Assembly: GCA_024404025.1 (NCBI GenBank) | Contig: JAKSQP010000001.1 | Location: forward strand, 62,001 to 126,000 | Reading direction: 5' to 3' | Origin: Clostridia bacterium | GTDB taxonomy: Bacteria > Bacillota > Clostridia > Oscillospirales > Acutalibacteraceae | DNA: 64,000 bases | Part shown: positions 8,450 to 17,439 of the stretch, one piece after another | Layout: every line of letters begins with the position of its first letter | Position numbering within the stretch: position 1 is the stretch's first letter | The notes under the pieces: model-generated | Database searches by the model: none | What the model was told of the DNA's origin: nothing | The model's input: the letters and a program-made list of their open reading frames with translations, nothing else | Program-made: the position numbers and the translations under genes

Positions 8450-9684
8450 CCTTTTGTAAAATATATCGGATTTGAAACGGCGAGGATTTTTCTGCCGTTA
8501 TGCTTAACGATTTTTATATAGGCGAATTTTTCGTCGCTTATTTTTATGCGGTTTTGCCCGATTTTCTTTTCTTCCCGGTCGGTTACGAGGATAACATCCG
8601 GATCTTTTGCATTTTCAACCGTAATTTCAAGAAAAGAGCCGTCTGCCTGCGCCGTGTCACCCATTCGGAATTCGCCGTAATGCAGGTCAATAACGGGAGC
8701 TTCTTTGCCGAATGCAACAAAGCCGTGACCGTGAGTTATTGCATCAAGAATGTCGGCAGACGAGGGGGAAGCGCTGTAAACGGCGGTAACGGGATTGCCG
8801 ATTCTCGCAAATCCTTTCGGGGAATGATAATCGCTGCCGCCGACAATAGGAATTTTTCTGCCCTTTTTCAGCAGTTCCGTCCAGTATGCGATGCCGTCAA
8901 CATTTGTCGGGCGCATGGGACCGTTCCATATTTCCATCATATCAAAAGCGGATTCATCTTCCCAAAGATAGGGACAAAAGCGGCATTTCGGATGGTTGAC
9001 CGAAATGACGGCTCCCTGATTCCGTGCATCCGCAATCAGCTTTTTCATTTCGCCGGCATCGTTTGCGATGAATGAATTATCAAACGGAGCATTTACTCCG
9101 AAGAAATTCATGTGGCCCTTGTAATGCGTCCATTCAACTGTGGGGATAAAGGTCAGCCCGTTTATGTGCGGCAGATGAAAATTCAGGGCGTAGTTGTTAT
9201 GGTTTGCAAGAGCAACAAAATCCAGACCTTTATTCTTTGCTTTTTTCCCGATTTCAAAGGCATCATATTTGCCGTCGGAGGCATCGGAATGGATGTGGAG
9301 GTCGCCGTAAAGCAGTTTTTCGCCTGCATACTCAAAATCAATCTTATAGGTGACCTCAACTCCCTCGGGCAGAACATGATATGCTCCGACGATTATCTGC
9401 CATTTGCCTGCCTTGATTTTTTCGCAGAGATAACCGCTGCTTGATGAATATTCTCCTACGGAAACCGAGGAATGGGCGCTGCCAGACCAGCCGAGAAAAC
9501 GGCCGTCTGAATCGGAAAGGCCTATATCAATGCAGTTAGTCGGTTTAAGGTCCGAAAACATACCCTTTGTGGGGCGGAAATAATCATAAGAAACGGTCAG
9601 TTTGATAACATTTTCCGGAACATCAAAAGGAATATAATAATATGTGCCTTCCAGTTCTTTGATAACTTTATGCTTTAATTCCAA
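8446..9684 (-). CDS. PHP-domain metallohydrolase, CehA/McbA type
   Basis: 412 residues. The first 120 residues are a beta-rich region without a known motif. The PHP domain follows: GDLHIHSDASDGKY (metal-binding His at about 130 and 132), then ALANHNNY, HYKGHMNFFG, NHPKCRF and GGSDYHS. The domain layout resembles CehA/McbA-type phosphoesterase or carbaryl-hydrolase relatives. No signal peptide is present, so it is cytoplasmic. Its stop overlaps the start of the GPH transporter. PHP enzymes cleave phosphoesters or related esters with two or three metal ions; the substrate here is unknown. Confidence 0.8.
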   Translation of the reverse strand: MELKHKVIKELEGTYYYIPFDVPENVIKLTVSYDYFRPTKGMFSDLKPTNCIDIGLSDSDGRFLGWSGSAHSSVSVGEYSSSSGYLCEKIKAGKWQIIVGAYHVLPEGVEVTYKIDFEYAGEKLLYGDLHIHSDASDGKYDAFEIGKKAKNKGLDFVALANHNNYALNFHLPHINGLTFIPTVEWTHYKGHMNFFGVNAPFDNSFIANDAGEMKKLIADARNQGAVISVNHPKCRFCPYLWEDESAFDMMEIWNGPMRPTNVDGIAYWTELLKKGRKIPIVGGSDYHSPKGFARIGNPVTAVYSASPSSADILDAITHGHGFVAFGKEAPVIDLHYGEFRMGDTAQADGSFLEITVENAKDPDVILVTDREEKKIGQNRIKISDEKFAYIKIVKHNGRKILAVSNPIYFTKG

Positions 9685-9777
9685 GCCTTCACCGCCTTTT
9701 CTTTAATATTAATGTATACGCAAACTAAAGTCAATTGCCTGAAATAAAATTATACAAATAAAAAATTAATGTCAAAA

Positions 9778-9804
9778 AGCAGAGCCGGATATTCCGGCTC
9801 TGCT
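9778..9804 (-). terminator. Terminator after the large GPH-type gene
   Basis: A 12/11-base stem (AGCAGAGCCGGA against CCGGCTCTGCT, loop of about 4) is followed on the minus strand by a run of five T. It separates the large transporter gene from the PHP gene downstream. Confidence 0.8.
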
Positions 9805-9813
9805 GACTGAAAA

Positions 9814-12153
9814 TCATTTTCTCAACTTTTTCTCTCTGATTCTGCTTTCCTTATCAAGCTGTCTTTCGGCCGCAATGCGTTCGCTTTCGGCAAGCTCCTT
9901 TTCAAGGCGTTCATTTCTTTCGGAAATGATTTTGTCATAATCCGAGGTTATTTCATCAAGATGATTATAGCCTTCATAAAGATTGAGCGTTCTGACTGCC
10001 GCAAGATAAGGAGCGGCAACGGTTGCATAAAGATTGCGCATTGCGTTTGCATCCTTCATTGCCTTGCGTCTGATTTTTGCCTTTTCTTTTGTGTCATCGG
10101 GAAGATTGAAAGCTTCCTCAAATATATTCTGATCGAATTCAACGATTCCGTCGGGATAATATTTTTCGGCAAGCTTCTTCGACCTTTCAAGAGAAGCGGC
10201 GTTTTTGATTTCCTGCTTTCTCCAGGTGCGTTCCTCTTTTATGGAAGAAACCGGAAGCTCGCTTGCAAGCTTAACGGCTTCGCTGCTGCATTCAAAGAAA
10301 TGCTGTGGTCCGCCGGAAGCGATGAGCCTGCAAAGCTCAAGCTGTTTTTTGCCGAATTCCGTTTCGAATCTGTTGATTTCGTGCATAACGAAATCCGCAA
10401 TTTCAATTTCTTCATTGTGAGTTGCGGCGTCTTCTCTTTCCTGCTTTGCCGCTTTAATTGCTTCATATTTGCTGTCTTTCTCTTCGGGAGTTGAAGCGGG
10501 AAGCATTCTTGCGGCTTTTATATTTTCCTTGCCGGGAATTTCAACTTTTTCAAGTCCGTGATATTTCTCGGCTTTGATGATGGCTTCACAGCCCTCGATA
10601 TATGAAGAATCGTCGATTTCACCGGAATTCTTATCCTCAACGAGAGTACGGATTCTGATAACTCTTATCATTGATTTCTGACCGGTTTCGGAAATGTCAT
10701 AAGCGAACCAGGGCAGAACATCTATCGCCGCTCCTACGATGGAAATTTTCAGGAGCGTATTCATCAGGCTGAATAAAACGCAGTTCGGGTTCTTTTCCTG
10801 CTCGGAAAGAGGCTTCGATTCATCATAATTGTTATAGACATCAAGCACGGAATAATCGTTTCCGTCAAATCCCTTTTTCTTATAGACCCAGGGAATGAAC
10901 AGACCCGTAACGGCTCCGATAACTCCGCCGGCATAGGATGAAACGAAGCCGAAAGCGCCGTCAATGCGTTCGCCGATAAGATATTGCTGATTGTCACGCA
11001 TATCCGATTCAATGGCGCTGTCAATAACGTTATAAGTATCAACGAAGCGGTCAAGGGTATAGACAATAAAGAATCCGACACCTGCAATAACGGGATTGGG
11101 GTTCTTATAAAAGAGGAAATATGAAGCGATCAGGAATATCTGAACTATGTTCTTGAATATCTTGATTTTCTTCTTTCCGAATTTCTTGATAAACCAGGGA
11201 GAGAAAAGCATTCCCCAGAAGTTTGCGTTATATGAAATCGTGTTGAGAAGGCCGTAGGTCGTGCTCTTCATGATGTGCGCGCGGTAAACCATCCAGTCCC
11301 ATATATTGCCCTTTGCATCTTCAAGGAAGTTGTTCCAGCCGTCGGCGCATTTTATCCAGAAAATTTTGTTTCCGGCAACCGCTCTGAGCGAGTTTGCAAA
11401 GCTCATTTTTGTAATTCTGCTCTTGGGGAGAACGAGCCTTTCCTTTGTGCCGAAATAGGCAAGAAGAACTATCGGCATCAGGAATGCAACGGGAGTATAT
11501 GTGCCTCTGATATATCTCATGTTATATTTATCGCCGTTTTCGCAGAGAATATCAACCATCAGAGGATAATAGACATTGTTGATGGAATAGCCTATTGAAT
11601 AGATTATGCTTGTTATTGCCATTATCTTTGTTCGTTCCTGCGTGTTTGGAGTTATAACATGAACGAGGTTGGTAACGCCGGTGTTGACCCATCCCTGAAT
11701 ATACCCCTGAACCTGACCGATAAGAAAAAGCACGATTATCATAATGTATCGTCCGAATTTGCCGCCGTCACGAATCTGCTCATAGGGAAGCCAGAGCGAA
11801 ACGAGGGTCATTATCATTGAAGGTATGGCAAGCTTGATATATACTCTGTATTTGCCGCTTGTTGAGCGAAGGTTATCTATTATCCAGGCGTTAAGGGGAG
11901 TTGTGATATATCCGATCGCCGTGCAGATATAGCTCATAACAAGCAGCTCGCTGTTGTTCATTTTGAGGGTCATGCCCGTGAACCAGTTGCCTACTCCGAA
12001 TCCGATTCCCCATTGAATCGACATAAGAAGAGCCATCCAGGCGACTGAAAGAGAAACTATTTCTTTATAGGGAACATATTCGCCGGGTCTCGGCTGATTC
12101 CAATAGAGCCGCAGCTCGTCATAACCGTCTTTAACTTTTCTTATTATTTCCAA
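9814..12153 (-). CDS. Large GPH/MFS-type transporter with long soluble C-terminal tail
   Basis: About 779 residues from the TTG at 12153, preferred because AAGGAGG lies 7 bases upstream; a TTG at 12174 would sit before that site. Residues up to about 500 form a 12-helix transporter of the GPH/MFS type. The remaining ~270 residues are highly charged, rich in Glu, Lys and Arg, and look helical or coiled-coil, ending in RLDKESRIREKKLRK-like sequence. Typical GPH transporters have about 450 residues, so the tail is unusual; it may dock an enzyme or regulate transport. It is probably the first gene of the leftward block, but a terminator follows it. Confidence 0.75.
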   Translation of the reverse strand: MEIIRKVKDGYDELRLYWNQPRPGEYVPYKEIVSLSVAWMALLMSIQWGIGFGVGNWFTGMTLKMNNSELLVMSYICTAIGYITTPLNAWIIDNLRSTSGKYRVYIKLAIPSMIMTLVSLWLPYEQIRDGGKFGRYIMIIVLFLIGQVQGYIQGWVNTGVTNLVHVITPNTQERTKIMAITSIIYSIGYSINNVYYPLMVDILCENGDKYNMRYIRGTYTPVAFLMPIVLLAYFGTKERLVLPKSRITKMSFANSLRAVAGNKIFWIKCADGWNNFLEDAKGNIWDWMVYRAHIMKSTTYGLLNTISYNANFWGMLFSPWFIKKFGKKKIKIFKNIVQIFLIASYFLFYKNPNPVIAGVGFFIVYTLDRFVDTYNVIDSAIESDMRDNQQYLIGERIDGAFGFVSSYAGGVIGAVTGLFIPWVYKKKGFDGNDYSVLDVYNNYDESKPLSEQEKNPNCVLFSLMNTLLKISIVGAAIDVLPWFAYDISETGQKSMIRVIRIRTLVEDKNSGEIDDSSYIEGCEAIIKAEKYHGLEKVEIPGKENIKAARMLPASTPEEKDSKYEAIKAAKQEREDAATHNEEIEIADFVMHEINRFETEFGKKQLELCRLIASGGPQHFFECSSEAVKLASELPVSSIKEERTWRKQEIKNAASLERSKKLAEKYYPDGIVEFDQNIFEEAFNLPDDTKEKAKIRRKAMKDANAMRNLYATVAAPYLAAVRTLNLYEGYNHLDEITSDYDKIISERNERLEKELAESERIAAERQLDKESRIREKKLRK

Positions 12154-12285
12154 GCAGAATCCTCCTTCGGTCAATGTTGTTTTTAATATAGCATAAGTTT
12201 CGGCAAAATGGAATAGTTTTTTAAACTGATTTAAACTTTTTGATTAAAATCTTACTCCGGCGAGGTGAAAGTTTTGTGAAAAATA

Positions 12286-12314
12286 TTGAAATGCCTGCCG
12301 CATTATAGTATAAT
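12286..12314 (+). promoter_or_regulatory. Sigma-A type promoter for the LRR/PHP gene pair
   Basis: TTGAAA at 12286-12291 and TATAAT at 12309-12314 are separated by exactly 17 bases. It lies about 50 bases before the damaged LRR reading frame, so this locus is probably still transcribed. Confidence 0.7.
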
Positions 12315-12362
12315 CAACTTAATTGAACGGCTTCAGGCCGGAAACATAAGAGGAGAGATTAT

Positions 12363-13065
12363 ATAGCGAAAATAAATACCGAAAAAATCAAAAACGGTAT
12401 AAGCTATTTCAAATCTCATTGGAAAAACCCGCACGAAGGCCGCCATCATTTCCGTTCTTGTTGTTTCCATTATACTTTCCGTGTTCTTCAGCATCTATGC
12501 TCTGATTAATGAAGAGTTTGACTGCAAGCAGATAAGCGACGGATGGGGATTCATCAAATATTCAAATCCGGGTCAGGTGACCGAAGTGAATGTTGCTTTT
12601 GCTTATTCCGACATAACCGAAATTTATCTTCCGGTCGGACTCAAGAGCATAGGTACTCTCGGATTTTTCAAGGCGGAGAAGCTCAGGGAAATTTATTCAT
12701 ACACCTGCGCCAATGCCGTTGCGAGTACGGATTGGAATGCCGTTTCGGTGCTCTCATCAGTTTACCGTTCTCTTCCGGACACCGTTGAATTCATCGGCTC
12801 CGATGCCTTTACTTATGACAGAGGAATAACATATATGTTTATTCCTTCTTCCGTTAAGGAAATCGGCCATCACGCATTTTTCAATATGGCATATAAATCC
12901 GGTGATGAGATAGAGGAACTTGCAAAGATGAATGTTCAGCCGGATGAAGCATCCTTCTCTTCCGGAACAAAAGCGGGGGATTCCTGGCTGCCGAAGATCG
13001 ATGCGGGTCTGTTCAAGAAAAATGTTGATGTTGTTTATTCTTCTGAAAGAGAAACGGTGCATTAA
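12363..13065 (+). pseudogene. BspA-like leucine-rich-repeat membrane protein, frameshifted and with ATA at the start position
   Basis: AGGAGAG at 12351-12357 points to position 12363, where the codon is ATA, not ATG. From there a frame reads AKINTEKIKNGISYFKSHWK, then breaks at the A run near 12422-12426. One base too many moves the reading into the frame TRTKAAIISVLVVSIILSVF, which continues to a stop at 13065. The second part has one membrane segment, then LRR_5/BspA-like repeats (ITEIYLPVGLKSIGTLGF, YMFIPSSVKEIGHHAFF). An intact open frame exists only from a GTG at 12481. Either two sequence errors or two real mutations explain this. A good promoter and a coupled PHP gene follow. Confidence 0.65.
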
Positions 13066-13067
13066 TT

Positions 13068-14105
13068 ATGAAAAAAATACTTATTGATGAAAGCCTTAAT
13101 TTTTACAAAGCAAATCTTCACTGCCATTCAACGATTTCAGACGGAAGCAAAACCGTTGAAGAACTGAAGCGTGATTATCTTGCTCACGGATATTCGATAA
13201 TTGCATTCACGGATCACGAAATTTATGTGAATCACGATGATCTGACAGATGAAAATTTTCTTGCCCTCAACGGCTATGAACTGGGAGTCGGTGAGCAGGA
13301 AAGCAGATGCAGAGAAAGTTCAAAGACCTGTCACCTCTGCTATATAGCGCTTGACAGAGAAAATGATATTTCCGTCTGCTTCAGTAAGGACAGCCATTTT
13401 TGCCGCAATGCGGAAAAATATGCAGAGCGTCAGCATTATATCGGAACTCCGGATTATATCAGAACTTATTCGGCTGATGGCGTTAACGAAATGATCAGGC
13501 TCGGCAGAGAAAACGGATTTTTCGTAACATATAATCATCCCACCTGGTCGCTTGAATCTTATCCGCAGTATTCGGGTTATCACGGAATGAATGCTATGGA
13601 AATAAACAATTTCGGCTGCGTGATAGTCGGATATGATGATGATAACGGCCATTGCTATGAGGATATGCTCAACTGCGGAAACAGAATTTTCTGCATTGCA
13701 ACGGATGACAACCATAACCGCCATCCGGACAGCGACCCGACCTGCGATTCATACGGAGGATATACCGTTATCGGCGCACCGGAGCTTGAGTATTCCCAAA
13801 TCACCAAGGCTCTTGAAAACGGTCAGTTTTATTCTTCAACGGGCAACTATAAGCACACGGGCCCGGAAATAAAGTCGCTTGTTTTCGAAGACGGAAAAGT
13901 AAAAATAAAGACCTCCGATGTCAGATCAATACAGATTCTGCATAACATCCGTTCATGTGACATAGTCAATGCGGAGAGAGGAAAAACGGTGAATGAAGCC
14001 GAATTCGATGTTAAAGAGGCAAAATGGTTCCGCCTTGTTGTTACCGATACGGAAGGCTTCAAGGCATATACAAACGCCTATTTTACGGATGAACTCGGGT
14101 TATGA
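13068..14105 (+). CDS. PHP-domain metallohydrolase (second copy)
   Basis: 345 residues, starting 2 bases after the LRR frame. The PHP signature is at the N-terminus: ANLHCHSTISDGSK (His at 18 and 20), AFTDHE near 48-51, NHPTWS near 160 and a late ATDDNHN motif with metal ligands. No signal peptide is seen. The C-terminal 70 residues look like a beta-rich accessory domain. It is distantly related in layout to the enzyme at 8446 but lacks that N-terminal domain. Likely a phosphoesterase or similar hydrolase; its substrate is not evident. A strong terminator follows. Confidence 0.8.
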   Translation: MKKILIDESLNFYKANLHCHSTISDGSKTVEELKRDYLAHGYSIIAFTDHEIYVNHDDLTDENFLALNGYELGVGEQESRCRESSKTCHLCYIALDRENDISVCFSKDSHFCRNAEKYAERQHYIGTPDYIRTYSADGVNEMIRLGRENGFFVTYNHPTWSLESYPQYSGYHGMNAMEINNFGCVIVGYDDDNGHCYEDMLNCGNRIFCIATDDNHNRHPDSDPTCDSYGGYTVIGAPELEYSQITKALENGQFYSSTGNYKHTGPEIKSLVFEDGKVKIKTSDVRSIQILHNIRSCDIVNAERGKTVNEAEFDVKEAKWFRLVVTDTEGFKAYTNAYFTDELGL

Positions 14106-14136
14106 TCAACTGAATTGCTCCGGATAATTACAAAAT

Positions 14137-14193
14137 CCCCGATCTGTAATGGGGGTACTTCATCGAAGTGCCTCCCGACAGGTCGGGGTTTTT
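14137..14193 (+). terminator. Long hairpin terminator after the PHP gene
   Basis: Outer arms CCCCGATCTGT and ACAGGTCGGGG enclose a second inner stem (GGGGGTACTTC with GAAGTGCCTCC), followed by five T. Only the + orientation has a T tract. Confidence 0.8.
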
Positions 14194-14205
14194 ATGCCGG
14201 AATAT

Positions 14206-14700
14206 TTATTGTGCGCTGCTTCCGGATATACCGGTTGTTTCAACAATTACGGTAATCGTTGCAATCAAACAGACAAAAGCCGCACCGAAGGCTATATTGA
14301 CTGCGTGAATTGAAAGGGGCAGAATAAAAATTGCCGCCCCCGTAAGCTTGTTCATCAGGGAATGTTCTATTGATATTTTACCGTCTTTTTTGCTTTTCAG
14401 AATAATTACTGTGATTTTTATTGCCGCAATCATTGCCGTCCAAATCCATATCCGGAACGGAATGTCCATAACCGGAATCACCTTCATGGCATAAGCTGCG
14501 CAAAAAAACAGATCCGCAATGCTGTCGAGAGCTGCGCCCGTTTTGCTTTCCGTGTGAAGCTTTCTTGCGATAAATCCGTCCAGCACATCGGTCAGACCGC
14601 ACAGCAAATAAAGCGCTGCGAATGCGAATGAATCTGGGGAGAGGATTAGCAATAAAAGCGAAAAAATTATCCGGCTGAATGTAATAACATTTGCAATCAT
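14206..14700 (-). CDS. CDP-alcohol phosphatidyltransferase
   Basis: 164 residues with four or five membrane segments. The family motif is complete: Asp-Gly at 41-42, Ala-Arg at 45-46, Gly 55, Asp 59 and Asp 63, in DGFIARKLHTESKTGAALD. Such enzymes join a CDP-activated lipid to an alcohol such as glycerol phosphate or inositol phosphate at the membrane. It could be a phosphatidylglycerophosphate synthase (PgsA), but the shortness and lack of a context clue leave the alcohol unspecified. No strong ribosome site is seen before the ATG. Confidence 0.8.
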   Translation of the reverse strand: MIANVITFSRIIFSLLLLILSPDSFAFAALYLLCGLTDVLDGFIARKLHTESKTGAALDSIADLFFCAAYAMKVIPVMDIPFRIWIWTAMIAAIKITVIILKSKKDGKISIEHSLMNKLTGAAIFILPLSIHAVNIAFGAAFVCLIATITVIVETTGISGSSAQ

Positions 14701-14775
14701 AACTGTTTTATTTCCTGCTTTTAATCAGTTTTTGTCTGTGGTTACTTTTGTGATTTTTTTACAGTTCATTTTCAA

Positions 14776-15300
14776 TCACTGCTTTCCGCTGCAATATTTC
14801 CAAACATTTTTAACGATTTTTCGTTTGATCCCCTGGTATGATCCTGTTCCCGTGAATACATTTTCAAATCCGCAATTTTTCATAACGGCAAGAGAAGCTT
14901 TGTTTTCTGCCACGCAGATTCCGAAAATTTCGGTTAAGCCGGCTTCTTTTGAAATGACCGGGAGAAAAGCTTTTACTGCTTCGGAAGCATAGCCGCAGCC
15001 TGTATATTTCTTTGCAATGTGATAGCCGATTTCCCAATTGCCGTTATCAATCGGGCAGAGCTGAACATAGCCTGCGTTTTCATTGTTTTTTTTGATGATG
15101 ACCGGATATACAAGAGGTCCGTCAAAAGAGCCGTATTGCGATATCAGAAATTTCAATGTTTCTTCAGCCTCTTCTGCAGTTTCCCAAACCTCATCGGGAA
15201 CAAACCTTTTGTTGTCTTCATCAACCGAATTTTCCTGAACGACTTGTGCCATATCCGGAGTAAATTCGGTTATTATCAATCTTTCTGTTTCAATCAGCAT
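14776..15300 (-). CDS. GNAT family N-acetyltransferase (RimJ/RimL-like)
   Basis: 174 residues beginning MLIETERLIITEF, the usual opening of RimJ/RimL-type GNAT enzymes. The acetyl-CoA-binding region reads IGYHIAKKYTGCGYASEAVKA (about residues 92-112), followed by the typical NKASLAVMKNCGFE near 135. It transfers an acetyl group from acetyl-CoA to an amine, often a protein N-terminus or a small molecule. No operon partner is visible; the CDP-alcohol transferase follows about 75 bases downstream. Confidence 0.85.
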   Translation of the reverse strand: MLIETERLIITEFTPDMAQVVQENSVDEDNKRFVPDEVWETAEEAEETLKFLISQYGSFDGPLVYPVIIKKNNENAGYVQLCPIDNGNWEIGYHIAKKYTGCGYASEAVKAFLPVISKEAGLTEIFGICVAENKASLAVMKNCGFENVFTGTGSYQGIKRKIVKNVWKYCSGKQ

Positions 15301-15420
15301 ATTTTTGTTTCCCTTTTTTGTTCGTTATGATTTTTCGGGGTGAAGTCAAAAAGCAGGCAACCGTTATGCCTGTCCGCTTTGCATCTTCTTCAAGTCTTTT
15401 CGCTTTTGTAAAAACAAAAC

Positions 15421-15444
15421 CGGGCACCACAAAAGTGATGCCCG
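15421..15444 (-). terminator. Terminator after tRNA-Val
   Basis: CGGGCA and CAC arms pair with GTG and TGCCCG around an AAAA loop just downstream of the tRNA 3' end, followed on the minus strand by a T-rich stretch. Confidence 0.75.
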
Positions 15445-15450
15445 ATTTCC

Positions 15451-15526
15451 TGGTGGTCGTTACAGGACTCGAACCTGTGACCACTCGCACGTCAAGCGAG
15501 TGCGCTACCAGCTGCGCTAAACGACC
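15451..15526 (-). tRNA. tRNA-Val (GAC)
   Basis: Full cloverleaf: acceptor GGTCGTT with AACGACC, anticodon loop TTGACGT with anticodon GAC, a T arm with GGTTCGAGTCC, and an encoded CCA end. Confidence 0.95.
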
Positions 15527-15539
15527 GATTACGGATGCT

Positions 15540-15569
15540 ATTATATATTATAACATCGCAGTTTGTCAA
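15540..15569 (-). promoter_or_regulatory. Promoter of tRNA-Val
   Basis: Read on the minus strand, TTGACA (15569-15564) and TATAAT (15545-15540) are 18 bases apart, ending 14 bases before the tRNA 5' end. Confidence 0.75.
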
Positions 15570-15587
15570 GACCAAAGTTAAAATATT

Positions 15588-16382
15588 TTATTGAAACCGC
15601 AGGATGTTGACTATCACTCTGCCTTTTTTGGAAAACGAGGAGCAATCGTTAACAATCATTCTTCCCTTATGCCGCATAACGATTTTATCGTTTTCGGCAA
15701 TTCTTTTATCTGCTTTCGTGCATTCGATATCGTTGACAAAAACCATTCCGGCGTTTATCGCTTCGCAGGCGGCTGAACGGGAGATACCGAAGCCGTTTTT
15801 GACTATGCTGTCAAGCCGCAGAGATGAAACGGTGAAGCTGTCGGGTTTTCCCTGCGGAGCAGAATCCGCATCGGCATCTCCGAGCGGCACGATTCTTGCG
15901 GCAAGAGAGCCTCTGCCGGCTTTATCAAGATTTTCAACTATGAACCGGGCAGTTTTTTCGAGAGCGGCAATGCGGCATCCGCTTTCGCTGACGATGATAT
16001 CGCCCGTCATTTCCCGTTTGATTCCGAGAGCCATCAGCGCTCCGAGGTAATCACGGTGAGAGAGCTTCGGAGAAAATCTGTCTTTTGAAACATCAATTAT
16101 TCTTATCGGGTCATCATCGGGATTTTCAATAAAATATTTTCTTAAGGAGCTTTCATTATCAGCCTTGATATATTCGGGCAGAAAAACGGCAACGCTCCGC
16201 TCTGCGCCCTCAAATCCGCCGTAAAAGATGCGTTTTACATCGGAAAACGGAAGACGCAGGGAGCTGACCTCCGAGCGCTGACGCATATCGAGAAAGTCGC
16301 TTGAAGTTATCATCGAGTTGTCAGCGCAGGAGCGTGCTTTATCTTCGATTTTTGCAAAAAGGAGCTTATCTTCCGATAACAT
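15588..16382 (-). CDS. YlmH-like S4-domain RNA-binding protein
   Basis: About 264 residues from ATG at 16382; a TTG at 16388 is possible. The N-terminal two thirds match the YlmH type (FYGGFEGAERSVAVFLPEY near residues 55-75, HRDYLGALMALGIKRE near 110-125). A C-terminal S4 RNA-binding domain starts at SSLRLDSIVKNGFGISRSAA. YlmH is linked to cell division and, in recent work, to ribosome quality control at stalled 50S subunits. Normally it lies in the ylm/divIVA cluster; here it is instead the last gene of a coupled three-gene operon with an esterase and a flavin reductase, which is unusual. Confidence 0.85.
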   Translation of the reverse strand: MLSEDKLLFAKIEDKARSCADNSMITSSDFLDMRQRSEVSSLRLPFSDVKRIFYGGFEGAERSVAVFLPEYIKADNESSLRKYFIENPDDDPIRIIDVSKDRFSPKLSHRDYLGALMALGIKREMTGDIIVSESGCRIAALEKTARFIVENLDKAGRGSLAARIVPLGDADADSAPQGKPDSFTVSSLRLDSIVKNGFGISRSAACEAINAGMVFVNDIECTKADKRIAENDKIVMRHKGRMIVNDCSSFSKKGRVIVNILRFQ

Positions 16383-17439
16383 TATCAAATACCTTCATAT
16401 AGTTAAGCCAGTCTGTGCGGCTGAGGAAATGCGTGCCACGGCGAATGTGATAGCTGATTCTGCCTCCGTCAAAGGATTCGCCGATTTCCGCAGGCTCTTC
16501 CTTGCCGGTATAGCCGCAGAAACCCTGAATCTCCCATGCGGGGGAGGCGTTGAAGCAGCTGAGCTGTTCCGAATAGGGATCTGCCCAGGTGTCCTTTTCG
16601 GCGCTTCCTACCGAAAGATATCTCGGAGCGGCGCAGGCAAGCAGAAAATGCTGGTCAAAGGGCATTTCGTCGGGCTTGTCAATGTATTTCGAGCGGTTCT
16701 CGCAGAACCAGAAGGGGAACTTAACAGCCATATCCGATATTTTTTCGGCGCCCTTATGCTTGATTCGTTCTGATGAAGCGCCGCCGCAGCCGGAGTCATT
16801 GGAAATAACGAGCTTGATTCTTTCATCATTGGCTCCGCACCAGAGAGAGGTTTTGCCGAGCCTGGAATGTCCGATGGAGGCAACATTTTCGGCGTCAAAG
16901 CCGGGGCAGTCGCCGAGGCGGTCAAGAAGACGGCTCATTGCAAATGCCCAAAGGGTGATTTTGCCGTAGCCGGTGCCGTCGTCAGCTCTGTCATACATTC
17001 CGGCAAGCTTATCGCTCATATCGTTGTTATCGCTGGTAATATCATTGTAATAAATAAGCGCAACGGAATATTGATGAGCAATGATTTCTTCAATCGGAAG
17101 ATAATGATGATAGGTCAGATCCTGAAAATTGTTGAAAAGGAAGCAGGGATGCTTTTCGCCGTCATCGGGAGTCATAAGCTTAACGGGAAAAGAAAATTCA
17201 CCCTTGGGTGTGTCAAATGACACTTCGGCGCGGCGCAGCAGAGCCATTCCGGCGCAGATATATTCCGGCTCGCCGATGAATTTCAATCTTGTTTCGCCCA
17301 TTACCGGAGGCATATATCCGTATTCCTCACGGGCAAGGATATCGAGCATTTCTGCTCTGCGCTTTTTGAAATCTTCTGCGTTTTTAACTTCTGTTCCGTC
17401 TGCAAAACGGAGAATTTTCGGTTCAAGTTCAGTTTTCAT
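16366..17439 (-). CDS. CE15-like (glucuronoyl esterase type) alpha/beta hydrolase
   Basis: 357 residues without a clear signal peptide. The nucleophile elbow GHSRLGK with Ser near residue 192 is the bacterial CE15 form. The following stretch NDSGCGGASSERIKHKGAEK and the late THFLSRTDW with His near 337 fit the family. CE15 enzymes cut the ester bond between glucuronic acid of xylan and lignin alcohols; a cytoplasmic member may act on imported oligosaccharides or another ester. It overlaps the flavin reductase gene upstream and the YlmH gene downstream, so all three are translationally linked. Confidence 0.75.
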   Translation of the reverse strand: MKTELEPKILRFADGTEVKNAEDFKKRRAEMLDILAREEYGYMPPVMGETRLKFIGEPEYICAGMALLRRAEVSFDTPKGEFSFPVKLMTPDDGEKHPCFLFNNFQDLTYHHYLPIEEIIAHQYSVALIYYNDITSDNNDMSDKLAGMYDRADDGTGYGKITLWAFAMSRLLDRLGDCPGFDAENVASIGHSRLGKTSLWCGANDERIKLVISNDSGCGGASSERIKHKGAEKISDMAVKFPFWFCENRSKYIDKPDEMPFDQHFLLACAAPRYLSVGSAEKDTWADPYSEQLSCFNASPAWEIQGFCGYTGKEEPAEIGESFDGGRISYHIRRGTHFLSRTDWLNYMKVFDNVIGR

